Of a stretch of DNA of 64,000 nt, positions 25,366 through 33,207 are shown in pieces. The notes beneath the pieces are model-generated. The model searched no databases. It saw only the letters and a program-made list of their open reading frames with translations, and was not told the DNA's origin. The position numbers and the translations under genes are program-made. Every line of letters starts with the position of its first letter. Within the stretch, counting starts at the first letter, position 1. Source of the DNA: Phycisphaerae bacterium (lineage in GTDB: Bacteria > Planctomycetota > Phycisphaerae > Sedimentisphaerales > UBA12454); the NCBI GenBank assembly GCA_041652575.1, contig JBAZHC010000015.1, positions 14,710 to 78,709 on the forward strand, read 5' to 3'.

Positions 25366-25578
25366 TTAGCTTGGTGACGGCTCAGGATGATTTTTCACAG
25401 GTTTTTGACCTGCTTTTTCTTCCTGAATAGCCACATATACTTCTTTTCTGTGAACGGATATTGTCTTGGGCGCGGTGATGCCAAGTCGAACCTTGTCGCC
25501 CCGTACGTCAACGATGACGATCTCCACATCGTCGCCAATCATTATCGACTCATTTCTCTGTCTGCTAAGTACCAACAT
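25366..25578 (-). CDS. csrA: Carbon storage regulator CsrA
   Basis: A 70-residue RNA-binding protein starting [20 protein letters not shown], with the conserved [18 protein letters not shown] core. CsrA dimers bind GGA motifs near ribosome-binding sites and alter translation or mRNA stability. The leader contains AAGGAGTG and CGGGAAATG, two GGA-type motifs around its own start, so autoregulation is plausible. It converges on the PEGA gene with a shared terminator. Confidence 0.95.
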   Translation of the reverse strand: MLVLSRQRNESIMIGDDVEIVIVDVRGDKVRLGITAPKTISVHRKEVYVAIQEEKAGQKPVKNHPEPSPS

Positions 25579-25862
25579 TTCCCGGCACTCCTTTCTGCGG
25601 TTCCAGGATGTATTCCTGTCTTATATACTACGAAAAATCCCGAGCCTCTGTTTAACTCCCGGGACGGATAAACCTGATATTTTTTGTTCTAAAAGATCCA
25701 TTATCCAACAGCTCATTATCCAAAATGCTGTCCTCTGTATCATTTCGGCAATTAAGACAAGGGTAAATACTAATTTTTTATCTTTTTTTTAAAGTTTAGA
25801 TATGAATATAAGTGGTTTGAAATGAAAGGCTTATGCGTGATAAATGCGTTAGGACCTATAAC

Positions 25863-26765
25863 TCAGCTCTCGTAAAGCCGCCAAATGCGATACCTGACAG
25901 CCAGCCAATACCCCCAAACAGCCCCAATACAACCAAAGGCGACCATTTGAATCGGCAAAACCGAAGCCACCGGCTTGATAAAAAAGACCGCCGGGAAGGT
26001 ATTAACAAGATATTCCATAGCAGATTTTTGACTGTAAATAACTGTAGAAACAAAACTTAACACTGCCGAGGCCGCCCCAGACCATAAAAACGATGCGCCC
26101 ATAAAGAGTTTGGCTAAAAACCCGCAAGACATAAAGGCAATCGTAACACCAAAGGCTATCTGAAGATTCGCCGGCTGGCCCGCTACCCGTCCCAATTTGG
26201 AATCGGGATAACTTATATCGCCGGCAAAAATATTGATAAGCAAATTCCCGACAATGACCGTACCAACAACCGCAATTAAAATCGCCAGCGCCGGCGGCAT
26301 CTTGAAATGAGCATCATATTTGTCCGGCAGCTCAACAGGCTTTCTCCTGAGCAGCTTATCGGCGGCCAAAGCACCGGCTAAACAACAGCCCGCCATTACC
26401 AGCCAGACGAACGCCTCGAACCGAAGCGCCGAATATGCCGTTAACCTGTCCTGTACGGCAGGGGCGGCCTGAAAGAGCGTTGACATCGCAGCGCTTTTCA
26501 ATCCCCAATACGCCATACCGGCAGGGGCGGCAAGGATTCCTATCTGTGCGCCGTAAGGCGTGCAAAGTGCCGAAGCGATGAAACCGGCGGCAAGTGAAAG
26601 GAAAGCAAAAATCAGTAAATCCTGTGCGCTGACAGCTCCGTTTAGAATCGCGAAAACGCCGGCGGCAGGGGGACTGATTCGAGAGGCAGGCAAAAGGCCG
26701 AGCAGTACAACGCCGATTGCAAATGCCGCGATGATTCTAATTCTCATTAACCAGGATAGTTCCAT
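25863..26765 (-). CDS. Multi-pass membrane protein, unknown
   Basis: A 300-residue protein with about eight hydrophobic helices, including long Ala/Gly-rich stretches near 60-85 and 115-140 and a conserved-looking ALCTPYGAQIG motif near 66. No transporter signature is recognisable. It starts 14 bp after a repeat-A copy oriented toward its ATG. Probably an inner-membrane protein of planctomycetes; no function assigned. Confidence 0.6.
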   Translation of the reverse strand: MELSWLMRIRIIAAFAIGVVLLGLLPASRISPPAAGVFAILNGAVSAQDLLIFAFLSLAAGFIASALCTPYGAQIGILAAPAGMAYWGLKSAAMSTLFQAAPAVQDRLTAYSALRFEAFVWLVMAGCCLAGALAADKLLRRKPVELPDKYDAHFKMPPALAILIAVVGTVIVGNLLINIFAGDISYPDSKLGRVAGQPANLQIAFGVTIAFMSCGFLAKLFMGASFLWSGAASAVLSFVSTVIYSQKSAMEYLVNTFPAVFFIKPVASVLPIQMVAFGCIGAVWGYWLAVRYRIWRLYES

Positions 26766-26778
26766 AGGCAGGTATTTT

Positions 26779-26804
26779 AGCCGCTAAGGCACAAAGACAC
26801 AAAG
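26779..26804 (-). repeat. Repeat A copy pointing at the 26.7-kb membrane gene start
   Basis: On the minus strand: CTTTGTGTCTTTGTGCCTTA then GCGGCT, ending 14 bp before the ATG. A GGCGGACTCCTCAATTAAAA-like word follows at 26830-26860. Confidence 0.65.
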
Positions 26805-26886
26805 CGAATTTTGAATTTTTAATTCTTAATTTTTAATTGAGGAGTCCGCCTTTGGCGGATAAATCTCGTGAATCGTCCCGATACGG

Positions 26887-27768
26887 TTAATCCTGAGTGT
26901 TTGCCTCCGGCTTTAGATTTTTGGCCTTTGGGAACGTAAAGGTTTCTGCTTCCCTGAATAGAGAACTGCCGAAATCGAGCATCGTATCGTTGCCCAATTT
27001 GTCAATCTCAAGAGGATTTATAAAGAAATTGGCGACTGTCGCTTTTATGCTTCCCCAGAGTCCGTTTGCATCGGCATCGGCGGAATAGAGCGACGATATC
27101 GCGATATCCATTCTCGGATTGTCCACGCTCGGGCCAAATGTAAGAGTATCGACGCGGGCGACTATTTCATTGTAACAGTTTTCGTATTTGTACTGTCCGT
27201 TTACACATTTGACGCTGTACAGGCCGACTGTAACGGGGCTGGTGCAGCCTTTGTCGTTGAAATGAACTTTCACTTCTGTCGCGGTCGCTTTTCCGTTTTC
27301 GATTTTTCCCGTAATTTCTATCCAGCCGAAACCTTCGCCCTCGAATTTGATATAGCCGAGAATATTTTTAAGAGGCGCATCTTTCGCCAGGCCGTTGGTA
27401 TTTCTTGCAATCATACCGGCCGGGTCGAATACGTTTTTGTAGGAGCCGCTTCCGCGCATCTCGAATTCGCCGCGGACGTAAAAATATTTCGAATCGGATT
27501 TCCTGTCGCAGCAAATCAGGCCGGAAGTCTGCTTGTTGTCTTCACTGACCTCGATGCTGACCAGTGTCGGCGATATCAGCGGGACAAAGTACATAAAGTC
27601 GGGCGTGGAATTTACCAGGGCACCGTCTTTTTCGCATTTCAGGATGACCATCGGGCCGTTTGTGTCGTCCTGCGGCCTTGACATAGTCTGCACCGGCTGA
27701 TTACTCATAGCCGGCGCCATCGAGGCGATGCAGAACAGCAAAAGTAAGCTTGTGATTTTTGTCTTCAT
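26887..27768 (-). CDS. Secreted protein, unknown
   Basis: A 293-residue protein with a clear signal peptide (residues ~1-20, MKTKITSLLLLFCIASMAP). The mature part looks beta-rich (GYIKFEGEGFGWIEITGKIENGKATATEVKVH) and has several Cys residues (LKCEKDG, ICCDRKS, KGCTSP, KCVNG, ENCYN) that could form disulfides outside the cytoplasm. No catalytic motif is recognised. It is isolated, with intergenic repeats on both sides. Confidence 0.65.
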   Translation of the reverse strand: MKTKITSLLLLFCIASMAPAMSNQPVQTMSRPQDDTNGPMVILKCEKDGALVNSTPDFMYFVPLISPTLVSIEVSEDNKQTSGLICCDRKSDSKYFYVRGEFEMRGSGSYKNVFDPAGMIARNTNGLAKDAPLKNILGYIKFEGEGFGWIEITGKIENGKATATEVKVHFNDKGCTSPVTVGLYSVKCVNGQYKYENCYNEIVARVDTLTFGPSVDNPRMDIAISSLYSADADANGLWGSIKATVANFFINPLEIDKLGNDTMLDFGSSLFREAETFTFPKAKNLKPEANTQD

Positions 27769-27931
27769 CTTCTACCCTGATTTTGATAACGGTTTAATGG
27801 CGGGCAGTTTACAGTAAAAATTGAAAAATTGAAAGGGAAAAATAGGTGGGTGTTACGGCCTTAAAAAGTAAAGGGAAAATCCTGTTAAAAAACTCCACCT
27901 GTCTTGTCCGAATAGTCAAAAACGCGCATAA

Positions 27932-28055
27932 AAAAACTTGCGCAAATGTGAAAAATAAGATTTTTTCAAAATTTTTAACTTCAAATTAAATAAGCACTTA
28001 TAAATTCAGGTCAAAAAAATTTTGCGAAAAGTTCGTCAAAAGCGCGCAAGTTTTT
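27932..28055. repeat. Nested inverted repeat upstream of the HNH endonuclease gene
   Basis: Outer arms AAAAACTTGCGC (27932-27943) and GCGCAAGTTTTT (28044-28055) are exact complements; inner arms CAAAATTTTT (27967-27976) and AAAAATTTTG (28015-28024) are too. The word GTCAAAA(A)CGCGC also occurs on both flanks. The region 27769-28127 has no gene. Could be an operator, a cruciform or an untranslated structured RNA. Confidence 0.55.
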
Positions 28056-28091
28056 ATGTAATACGGAGGGACTTATATATATCAAAAATTA

Positions 28092-28114
28092 GCGTCTTAG
28101 TGCCTTGGTGGCTA
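28092..28114 (+). repeat. Repeat A copy ending just before the HNH gene
   Basis: GCGTCTTAGTGCCTTGGTGG then CTA, followed after two bases by the AGGAG ribosome-binding site of the HNH gene. Confidence 0.75.
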
Positions 28115-28127
28115 TCAGGAGTTTATT

Positions 28128-28808
28128 ATGTCAAAACTAAGCGGTATCGATTACCTGATGTTCAAGATTCGCGGCAGAATTGTAAAAGTTGACCCCGACA
28201 TCTATTACAAAATCAGAAATCCCGGCCATGAAGAGCCCAGGAAAAAATATAACGGCGATATCAAAGTACTAACCATTTCCAGCGCAGGCTATCCGGTACT
28301 TATCATCGGAACCAAGCCCTGCAGGCATCTTCAATTATCCCGATTTGTAATGAACGCCGAAAAAGGCGAGATTGTTGACCATATAAACGGCGACCCGCTC
28401 GACAATCGCAGGAAAAATCTACGCATCGTAAATTCAAGGCAAAATAATCTAAACAGAAGAGTTAAAAGCAAGACAGGATTTTTCGGCGTTTACCTTAGAC
28501 ACTGGAGAGAACGTACTTACTGCTACTCACAATTTCATGCCAAAGACGGAAAACTGCTGTTCTTTCATCTGCCGGATAATCCGCATAACCGGATACTTGC
28601 GGCATTTGCACGCGATAAATTCATATTACAGGAAGGAGAAGAAGAATACGCACCGCTGAATTTTCCATGTTTTAAATTTGAGCCGTTCAGGAGTTTTCTA
28701 TTGGAAGAGGATTTGAAAAAATATAAAAAGAACAGGGGACCGGATGACACATTAGCCCCCGCCGCTCGAGGCGGGGTTTTTAGGCAGTTAACCATTAATT
28801 TTGATTAA
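28128..28808 (+). CDS. HNH endonuclease with AP2-like DNA-binding domain
   Basis: A 226-residue protein. Residues ~68-105 (HLQLSRFVMNAEKGE, VDHINGDPLDNRRKNLR) form an HNH nuclease of the homing type: HINGDPLDNR carries the catalytic His and the metal-binding Asn. Residues ~113-150 (TGFFGVYLRHWRERTYCYSQF) match an AP2-like DNA-binding fold often fused to phage and homing HNH enzymes. AGGAG lies 8 bp before the ATG. The last ~20 residues are encoded by a REP palindrome (28753-28785), so the original C-terminus was probably different. Probably a free-standing selfish endonuclease. Confidence 0.82.
   Translation: MSKLSGIDYLMFKIRGRIVKVDPDIYYKIRNPGHEEPRKKYNGDIKVLTISSAGYPVLIIGTKPCRHLQLSRFVMNAEKGEIVDHINGDPLDNRRKNLRIVNSRQNNLNRRVKSKTGFFGVYLRHWRERTYCYSQFHAKDGKLLFFHLPDNPHNRILAAFARDKFILQEGEEEYAPLNFPCFKFEPFRSFLLEEDLKKYKKNRGPDDTLAPAARGGVFRQLTINFD
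28753..28785 (-). repeat. REP element overlapping the HNH 3' end (inverted copy)
   Basis: TAGCCCCCGCCGCTCGAGG then CGGGGTTTTTAG; the stem is CCCCGCC/GGCGGGG. It is the mirror-orientation copy of the two REP units flanking the RAYT gene. Confidence 0.8.
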
Positions 28809-28869
28809 ACAACAAAATTTTCATTTTTTTCTTGTTTTTGGGGCAATTAGCGACAAATTTATAAGGTTA

Positions 28870-28929
28870 ACGCCCGGCATTATGGAAACGGATAATTTTA
28901 AAAACCCGGCCTCGAGCGGCCGGGGCTAA
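28870..28929 (+). repeat. REP element, left of the RAYT gene
   Basis: TATGGAAACGGATAATTTTA then AAAACCCGGCCTCGAGCGGC, ending CGGGGCTAA. The CCCGGCC-TCGA-GGCCGGG-like palindrome ends 15 bp before the RAYT start codon. Confidence 0.85.
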
Positions 28930-28944
28930 AAAAAAGGAAACATA

Positions 28945-29491
28945 ATGATAATCGCCTATCATATTGTTTTTACAACTTACGGCACATGGCTGCCAAATGA
29001 TCCAAGAGGTTCGTTTTCAAAACAAATATACAATCAAAAACTGGCAATAGTCGCACCAATAAAATACGGCAGGCAAGAAGATTTACCAAATAAAGGAGAC
29101 CTAAGAAATTTCTGGACGGAAGCATCAGGACAAATAAAACGTAAATCCTACTTCATAGATGAGAACGCAAGACAAGTAATTGCCAATTCATTTTCCAAAA
29201 CAATTAAAGGATACAATTTAATAGTGCCGGCCTGCGCAATAATGAATGACCATATTCATATACTTGTTCTAAGCACAAAATATAAGATAGGATTTATTGT
29301 CAATCAGCTAAAAAGTACTGCCACGAAAAATCTAAATCTCAAGGATACCCCATGGACAGAAGGATACTGGAAAGTATTTATATATAACCGAGGAAACATT
29401 ACAATCTGCAATAAAATACATCAATTCAAATCCTGTTTCTGCCGGGATGCCTCAACAGCATTGGGACTTTATTCGTTCAAATTTGAGTTGA
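28945..29491 (+). pseudogene. RAYT (REP-associated tyrosine transposase), frameshifted near the 3' end
   Basis: A Y1-transposase-family protein of the IS200/RAYT type. It opens IAYHIVFTTYGTWLPNDPRGS, which is diagnostic for RAYTs, and has the metal-binding HUH motif NDHIHILVL near residue 103. After YWKVFIYN the frame breaks: an extra C at about 29388-29389 shifts it. In the corrected frame it reads EETLQSAIKYINSNPVSAG and MPQQHWDFIRSNLS, the normal RAYT C-terminus, with stop at 29489-29491. As it stands the frame runs to 29526 into a REP element. Flanking REPs in both orientations are the presumed substrates. Confidence 0.88.
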
Positions 29492-29492
29492 T

Positions 29493-29559
29493 ACCCCGCC
29501 TCGAGCGGCGTTGTGGAAACGGATAATTCAAAACCCGGCCTCGAGCGGCCGGGGCTAAC
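29493..29559 (+). repeat. REP elements, right of the RAYT gene
   Basis: CCCCGCCTCGAGCGGCG (29494-29510), then TGTGGAAACGGATAATTCA, then AAAACCCGGCCTCGAGCGGC ending CGGGGCTAA. The second unit repeats the left-hand REP (28870-28929) almost exactly, in direct orientation. Confidence 0.85.
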
Positions 29560-29611
29560 AGTGTGCAAACATTTGACAATCAATATCAATCAGGTAAACT
29601 GCCGGAGAATT

Positions 29612-29851
29612 ATGACAAACGATGGAACAGAAAGAAATCTCGGCCCGCAGCCGATTGCCGACCTTATGGCCAGGCACAAATTAAAACCGCACGACCTTGT
29701 CGCGGCTTCGACGCAGCAGCTTACGCATAAAATGGTTGCCAGAGCCTGCAAAGGCAGAAAACTTACCGACAAGAGCAGGTACAAGGTTCTAACCGCCCTA
29801 AACCTTGCCGCCAAAAAGAACTACACGCTAAGCGATCTTTTTAACTACTAA
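29612..29851 (+). CDS. Small helical protein, unknown (possible HTH)
   Basis: A 79-residue protein. I start at 29612 because GGAG lies 5 bp upstream; a longer upstream frame would be translated REP sequence. The core LGPQPIADLMARHKLKPHDLVAASTQQLTHKMVARACKGRK (spread over ~10-50) has the spacing of a helix-turn-helix of the Cro/CI kind, followed by SRYKVLTALNLA. Probably a small DNA-binding protein; unproven. Confidence 0.6.
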   Translation: MTNDGTERNLGPQPIADLMARHKLKPHDLVAASTQQLTHKMVARACKGRKLTDKSRYKVLTALNLAAKKNYTLSDLFNY

Positions 29852-29861
29852 CGACAGTCTC

Positions 29862-29890
29862 TTGCTAATTGGCCGTAATTGCTGTATTCT
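29862..29890 (+). promoter_or_regulatory. Sigma-70-type promoter of tmk
   Basis: TTGCTA (29862-29867), 17-bp spacer, TATTCT (29885-29890). The tmk ATG is at 29900, only 9 bp past the -10 box, so the transcript would be leaderless or nearly so. No ribosome-binding site is visible. Confidence 0.6.
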
Positions 29891-29899
29891 AATCCGATT

Positions 29900-30520
29900 A
29901 TGATTAAGAATTTGAAATCGCGTTTTATCGTTCTCGATGGCCCTGACGGCTGCGGAAAAAGCTCACAGGTTAAGCTTCTTGCCGAATTTCTGAAAAAACA
30001 AAAGCTGAAGGTTTCCTGTTTCCGCGACCCCGGCTCAACGCCCACCGGCGAAAAAATCCGAAAAATTCTGCTCGACCCGAAAAATCATATCGGCGACAGG
30101 GCGGAACTATTGCTTTATATGGCCAGCCGTGCGCAGCTCTGGGATGAATGTATCGCGCCTGCGCTGAAGAAGAAAAATTGCGTAGTGCTTGACCGCTGGC
30201 TGTCGAGTACCTGCGCGTATCAGGGTTTTGCCGGCGGGCTGGGAATCGCTAAGGTTCTCGATATCGCAGAGCATTCGCTCGAAAGAGTTTGGCCGGATTT
30301 GACGATTATTCTCGATGTTGACCTTAAAACCTCGAGGGTCAGAATGAATCGCGGCCTTGACAGGATGGAGCAAAAGGCGGCGGTTTATCATAAAAAAGTC
30401 AGGGCAGGATTTATCGAGCTTGCCGAGTGCCGCGATGACATCGTCGTAATTGACGCGAGGGACGATATAAAAGCGGTGCATAAGAAAGTAATCCAGATTA
30501 TACAGTCGTTTTTTAAGTAA
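29900..30520 (+). CDS. tmk: Thymidylate kinase
   Basis: A 206-residue P-loop kinase that phosphorylates dTMP to dTDP. VLDGPDGCGKSSQ near residue 12 is the P-loop, FRDPGSTPTGEKIR near 43 is the substrate-contact DR/P segment, and DRWLSSTCAYQGFAGG near 92 is the DR(Y/W)xxSxxAYQG signature. The ATG at 29900 has no ribosome-binding site and lies close to a promoter. It heads a classic tmk-holB-ricT-metG order, interrupted by a four-helix-bundle gene. Supplies dTTP together with thyX at 36 kb. Confidence 0.93.
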   Translation: MIKNLKSRFIVLDGPDGCGKSSQVKLLAEFLKKQKLKVSCFRDPGSTPTGEKIRKILLDPKNHIGDRAELLLYMASRAQLWDECIAPALKKKNCVVLDRWLSSTCAYQGFAGGLGIAKVLDIAEHSLERVWPDLTIILDVDLKTSRVRMNRGLDRMEQKAAVYHKKVRAGFIELAECRDDIVVIDARDDIKAVHKKVIQIIQSFFK

Positions 30521-30528
30521 ATAAATTA

Positions 30529-30967
30529 AATATCAAAAATTAAAATGCAAAATGACAAATCAAAATTTAAAACGGAGTTTAAAAGCAGGCTTTATAAGTT
30601 TGCGCTTCGTCTGATTGAGTTTCTTGACCATTTGCCTTCCGATAACGTGTCAAGACGCTTGGGCGACCAGTTGCTTCGAAGCGGCACAAGTATCATTGGA
30701 AATTATATTGAGGGTCAGGCGGCCAGCAGTAAAAAAGATTTTATTAACTATTTTAATATATCGTTAAAATCAGCTAATGAAAGTAAACTTTGGCTGGCTC
30801 TTCTGCGCGACAGCAAAAGAGCTGATTCCAAAGATGTTGAGTGGTTTCTGAGTGAATTAAATGAAATAAGTAAAATTTTCGCATCCAGTATATTAACGCT
30901 CAAAGGCAGAAAATAATTTTGAATTTTTATATGTCATTTTGATTTTTGCACTTTGATTTTTAATATA
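30529..30967. repeat. AT-rich inverted repeats enclosing the four-helix-bundle gene
   Basis: Left arm 30529-30572 contains AAAATGCAAAATGACAAATC then AAAATTTAAAA. Right arm 30917-30967 is its imperfect reverse complement (ATATGTCATTTTGATTTTTG, GCACTTTGATTTTTAATA). The start codon and first nine residues of the enclosed gene are encoded by the left arm. The unit looks like an inserted cassette between tmk and holB. Confidence 0.65.
30545..30916 (+). CDS. Four-helix bundle protein (S23 / 23S rRNA IVS-type)
   Basis: A 123-residue all-helical protein with the diagnostic SRRLGDQLLRSGTSIIGNYIEG and ESKLWLALLRDSKR segments of the four-helix-bundle family, first found in 23S rRNA intervening sequences. 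They are thought to form pentamers; cellular function is unknown. It begins inside an AT-rich repeat (MQNDKSKFK is repeat-encoded) and is bounded by a matching inverted copy. Confidence 0.85.
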   Translation: MQNDKSKFKTEFKSRLYKFALRLIEFLDHLPSDNVSRRLGDQLLRSGTSIIGNYIEGQAASSKKDFINYFNISLKSANESKLWLALLRDSKRADSKDVEWFLSELNEISKIFASSILTLKGRK

Positions 30968-31035
30968 AGAACATAAAAATGCCAAAGTAAATGGCAGGAT
31001 GATAACTTGCAAAGTAAATTAAATTTAAAGAACTA

Positions 31036-32118
31036 ATGAACTTATCCGATATATTCTGCCAGGATAATGCTGTTAATACACTGACTCGCGCGTTTGACAC
31101 GGGCAGAATTCCGCACGCATATATATTCGAGGGCATTGACGGGGTCGGTAAATATACGACCGCTTTCGCATGGTCGAAACTTCTGCTTTGCAAATCGCCT
31201 GTAAAAAACCAGGCCTGCGGCAAATGCCTTTCGTGCGTCGCTATAGATTCGGATTCTCATCCAGATTTTCATCACGTTTACAAAGAACTGATTAAGCTCA
31301 ATAAGGACGCTAATAAAAGAAAAAGACAGGCGATAGACCTGCCGGTAGATGTTATTCGTGATTTTCTTGTCGAAAAGGTTCAGTTAAAGCCGACGCTTTC
31401 AGCGTCAAAGGTTTTTGTCGTGAGCGAGGCCGAGAAATTGAATCCCGAGAGTCAGAATTTACTTTTGAAGACTCTCGAGGAGCCGCCGGATAAGAGTTTT
31501 ATCATATTGCTGTGCACAAAACTTGATAATCTTTTGCCGACTACGAAATCGCGGTGTCAGGTTGTTCATTTCGGTCCTTTGGACGAAGAAAAGATAATTG
31601 AAAAACTTTCAGGCGGGCAAGAATCTAAATTCTGGGCAAGACTGACCGGCGGGAGTCTGGGCCAGTCTGAGCTTTTCACAAAGTTTGAGCCATCGTTTTA
31701 CGGGATTAAAAAAGAATTTCTTAATCGATTCTCCAAATTTCAGACTGCCGATTGTGTGGATTTTGCGCAATGGATAAATTCGACCGCTTCGGACCTGGCG
31801 GCATCGTGGCAGAAGCTCAGGGCCGATACGAGTAAATCCGATTTGAGCAGGCAGGCGAAAAAACTGTTTATTTCAGTGCTTATTTCTGCTTTTGTCGATG
31901 CGATGAAGATTTCATTTGCCCCTGCGGAGAAAATGACGAATTTCGACCAGCCCGGCCAGGTAAAGCTTCTTGTTGACAGGTTCGGACAGGAAGGCTGTGC
32001 CGAGAGAATTGACTGCTGTTACGAAGCTATTCGGTTTATTGACGCATCGGTCAATGAAAAGCTTGTTTTTGAGCATTTGTTGCTGAGTTGCGTCGATTCT
32101 GGTATAATAAAGGTTTGA
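31036..32118 (+). CDS. holB: DNA polymerase III delta' subunit
   Basis: A 360-residue clamp-loader ATPase-like protein. GIDGVGKYTTA near residue 33 is the Walker A-like loop, CGKCLSC(V) near 61-67 is part of the zinc-binding Cys set, and TTKSRCQVVHFGPL near 170 is the SRC sensor motif shared with DnaX. The C-terminal half is a helical collar. Delta' helps load the sliding clamp. Downstream of tmk and directly before ricT, as in many Gram-positive genomes. Confidence 0.88.
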   Translation: MNLSDIFCQDNAVNTLTRAFDTGRIPHAYIFEGIDGVGKYTTAFAWSKLLLCKSPVKNQACGKCLSCVAIDSDSHPDFHHVYKELIKLNKDANKRKRQAIDLPVDVIRDFLVEKVQLKPTLSASKVFVVSEAEKLNPESQNLLLKTLEEPPDKSFIILLCTKLDNLLPTTKSRCQVVHFGPLDEEKIIEKLSGGQESKFWARLTGGSLGQSELFTKFEPSFYGIKKEFLNRFSKFQTADCVDFAQWINSTASDLAASWQKLRADTSKSDLSRQAKKLFISVLISAFVDAMKISFAPAEKMTNFDQPGQVKLLVDRFGQEGCAERIDCCYEAIRFIDASVNEKLVFEHLLLSCVDSGIIKV

Positions 32119-32157
32119 TAAATATATATTTAATGATTTTATCCTTTTTAGGTAAAT

Positions 32158-33207
32158 ATGAACGATAATACCGATGATATAAAATCCAAGCCGAGCCATC
32201 ATCCGGCGGAAAAGAAAATGCTTGTCCGCTACGGAAAAACCAGCCTTACCGGCTGGTTTGCGCACGATGAAAAAAATATACCCAAGGCCCAGAGCAAGGT
32301 AATGATAAAGACCGAGCGAGGTCTTGAAATCGGCGAGGTGGTCGGGAAGTTCTGCTATAAGGCCGGTGCTTTTAAAAAGAGCGAGGAATCCGTTATCGAT
32401 TATTACGAAGTGGGGCCGGCTGAATGTCCGGTAACGGTCGGCGGCAGGTTTGTCCGTTATGCTACTGAGCAGGACCTCAGCGAAGAGCATCATATCAATA
32501 TCGGCGCAAAGGAAGAGCTTGCCAAGTGCAAGCAGGTTATAAACGAATTGAATTTACCGATGAAGCTTGTCGACATCGAACACATTTTCGGCGGCGAGCG
32601 GATAATCTTTTATTTCACATCTGAGACTCGGATTGATTTTCGTGAGCTTGTCAAGAGACTGGCCAAGGAGTTTCAGACCCGCATTGAAATGCGGCAGGTC
32701 GGCTCCCGCGACGCCGCCAAAATTGCCGCCGACATCGAAGTATGTGGGCAGCATTGTTGCTGTCAAAGGTTTTTGAAGATTTTGAAGCCGGTGAATATGA
32801 AGATGGCGAAGCTGCAGAAGGCGACGCTGGACCCGGCAAAGATAAGCGGATACTGCGGACGACTGAAATGCTGCCTTCGATATGAAGACCACACATATAG
32901 AGATCTCGTCAAGCGACTGCCAAGAAAACGAACGCGAGTAAAAACATCCCAGGGCGAAGGTACCGTAGTCGATGCACAAATCCTTACACAGCTTGTCTGT
33001 ATAAGAACCGACGACGGAAAGGTATTTGCCGTGCCGGTAGAAGAAGTAGAAGTTCTTGGGCCGCCAAGGCCGGCAGATTCGGGCAGCCGCGACGAAGCCG
33101 ATTTCGATGATTATGACGAAAAATCGGACCCGAAGCAGGATGCCGATAAAGATATCGACGAAGAACCAATACGGGACGATAACCCCGACGCACAACCGGA
33201 GCAATAG
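32158..33207 (+). CDS. ricT: RicT/YaaT (PSP1-domain) protein
   Basis: A 349-residue protein with a PSP1 domain (~15-230) and the Cys-rich signature CGQHCCCQRFLK plus GYCGRLKCCLRYE near 200-240, characteristic of RicT/YaaT. In Bacillus this family forms an Fe-S complex that promotes RNA maturation by RNase Y and phosphorelay activity. The last ~60 residues are acidic and low-complexity (DDYDEKSDPKQDADKDIDEE), probably disordered. Its stop TAG directly abuts the metG ATG. Confidence 0.88.
   Translation: MNDNTDDIKSKPSHHPAEKKMLVRYGKTSLTGWFAHDEKNIPKAQSKVMIKTERGLEIGEVVGKFCYKAGAFKKSEESVIDYYEVGPAECPVTVGGRFVRYATEQDLSEEHHINIGAKEELAKCKQVINELNLPMKLVDIEHIFGGERIIFYFTSETRIDFRELVKRLAKEFQTRIEMRQVGSRDAAKIAADIEVCGQHCCCQRFLKILKPVNMKMAKLQKATLDPAKISGYCGRLKCCLRYEDHTYRDLVKRLPRKRTRVKTSQGEGTVVDAQILTQLVCIRTDDGKVFAVPVEEVEVLGPPRPADSGSRDEADFDDYDEKSDPKQDADKDIDEEPIRDDNPDAQPEQ

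Noticed and set aside
29513..29611. N-terminal extension of the 29.6-kb small protein through the REP element
   Set aside because: The extension is REP sequence translation; GGAG sits correctly before the ATG at 29612.
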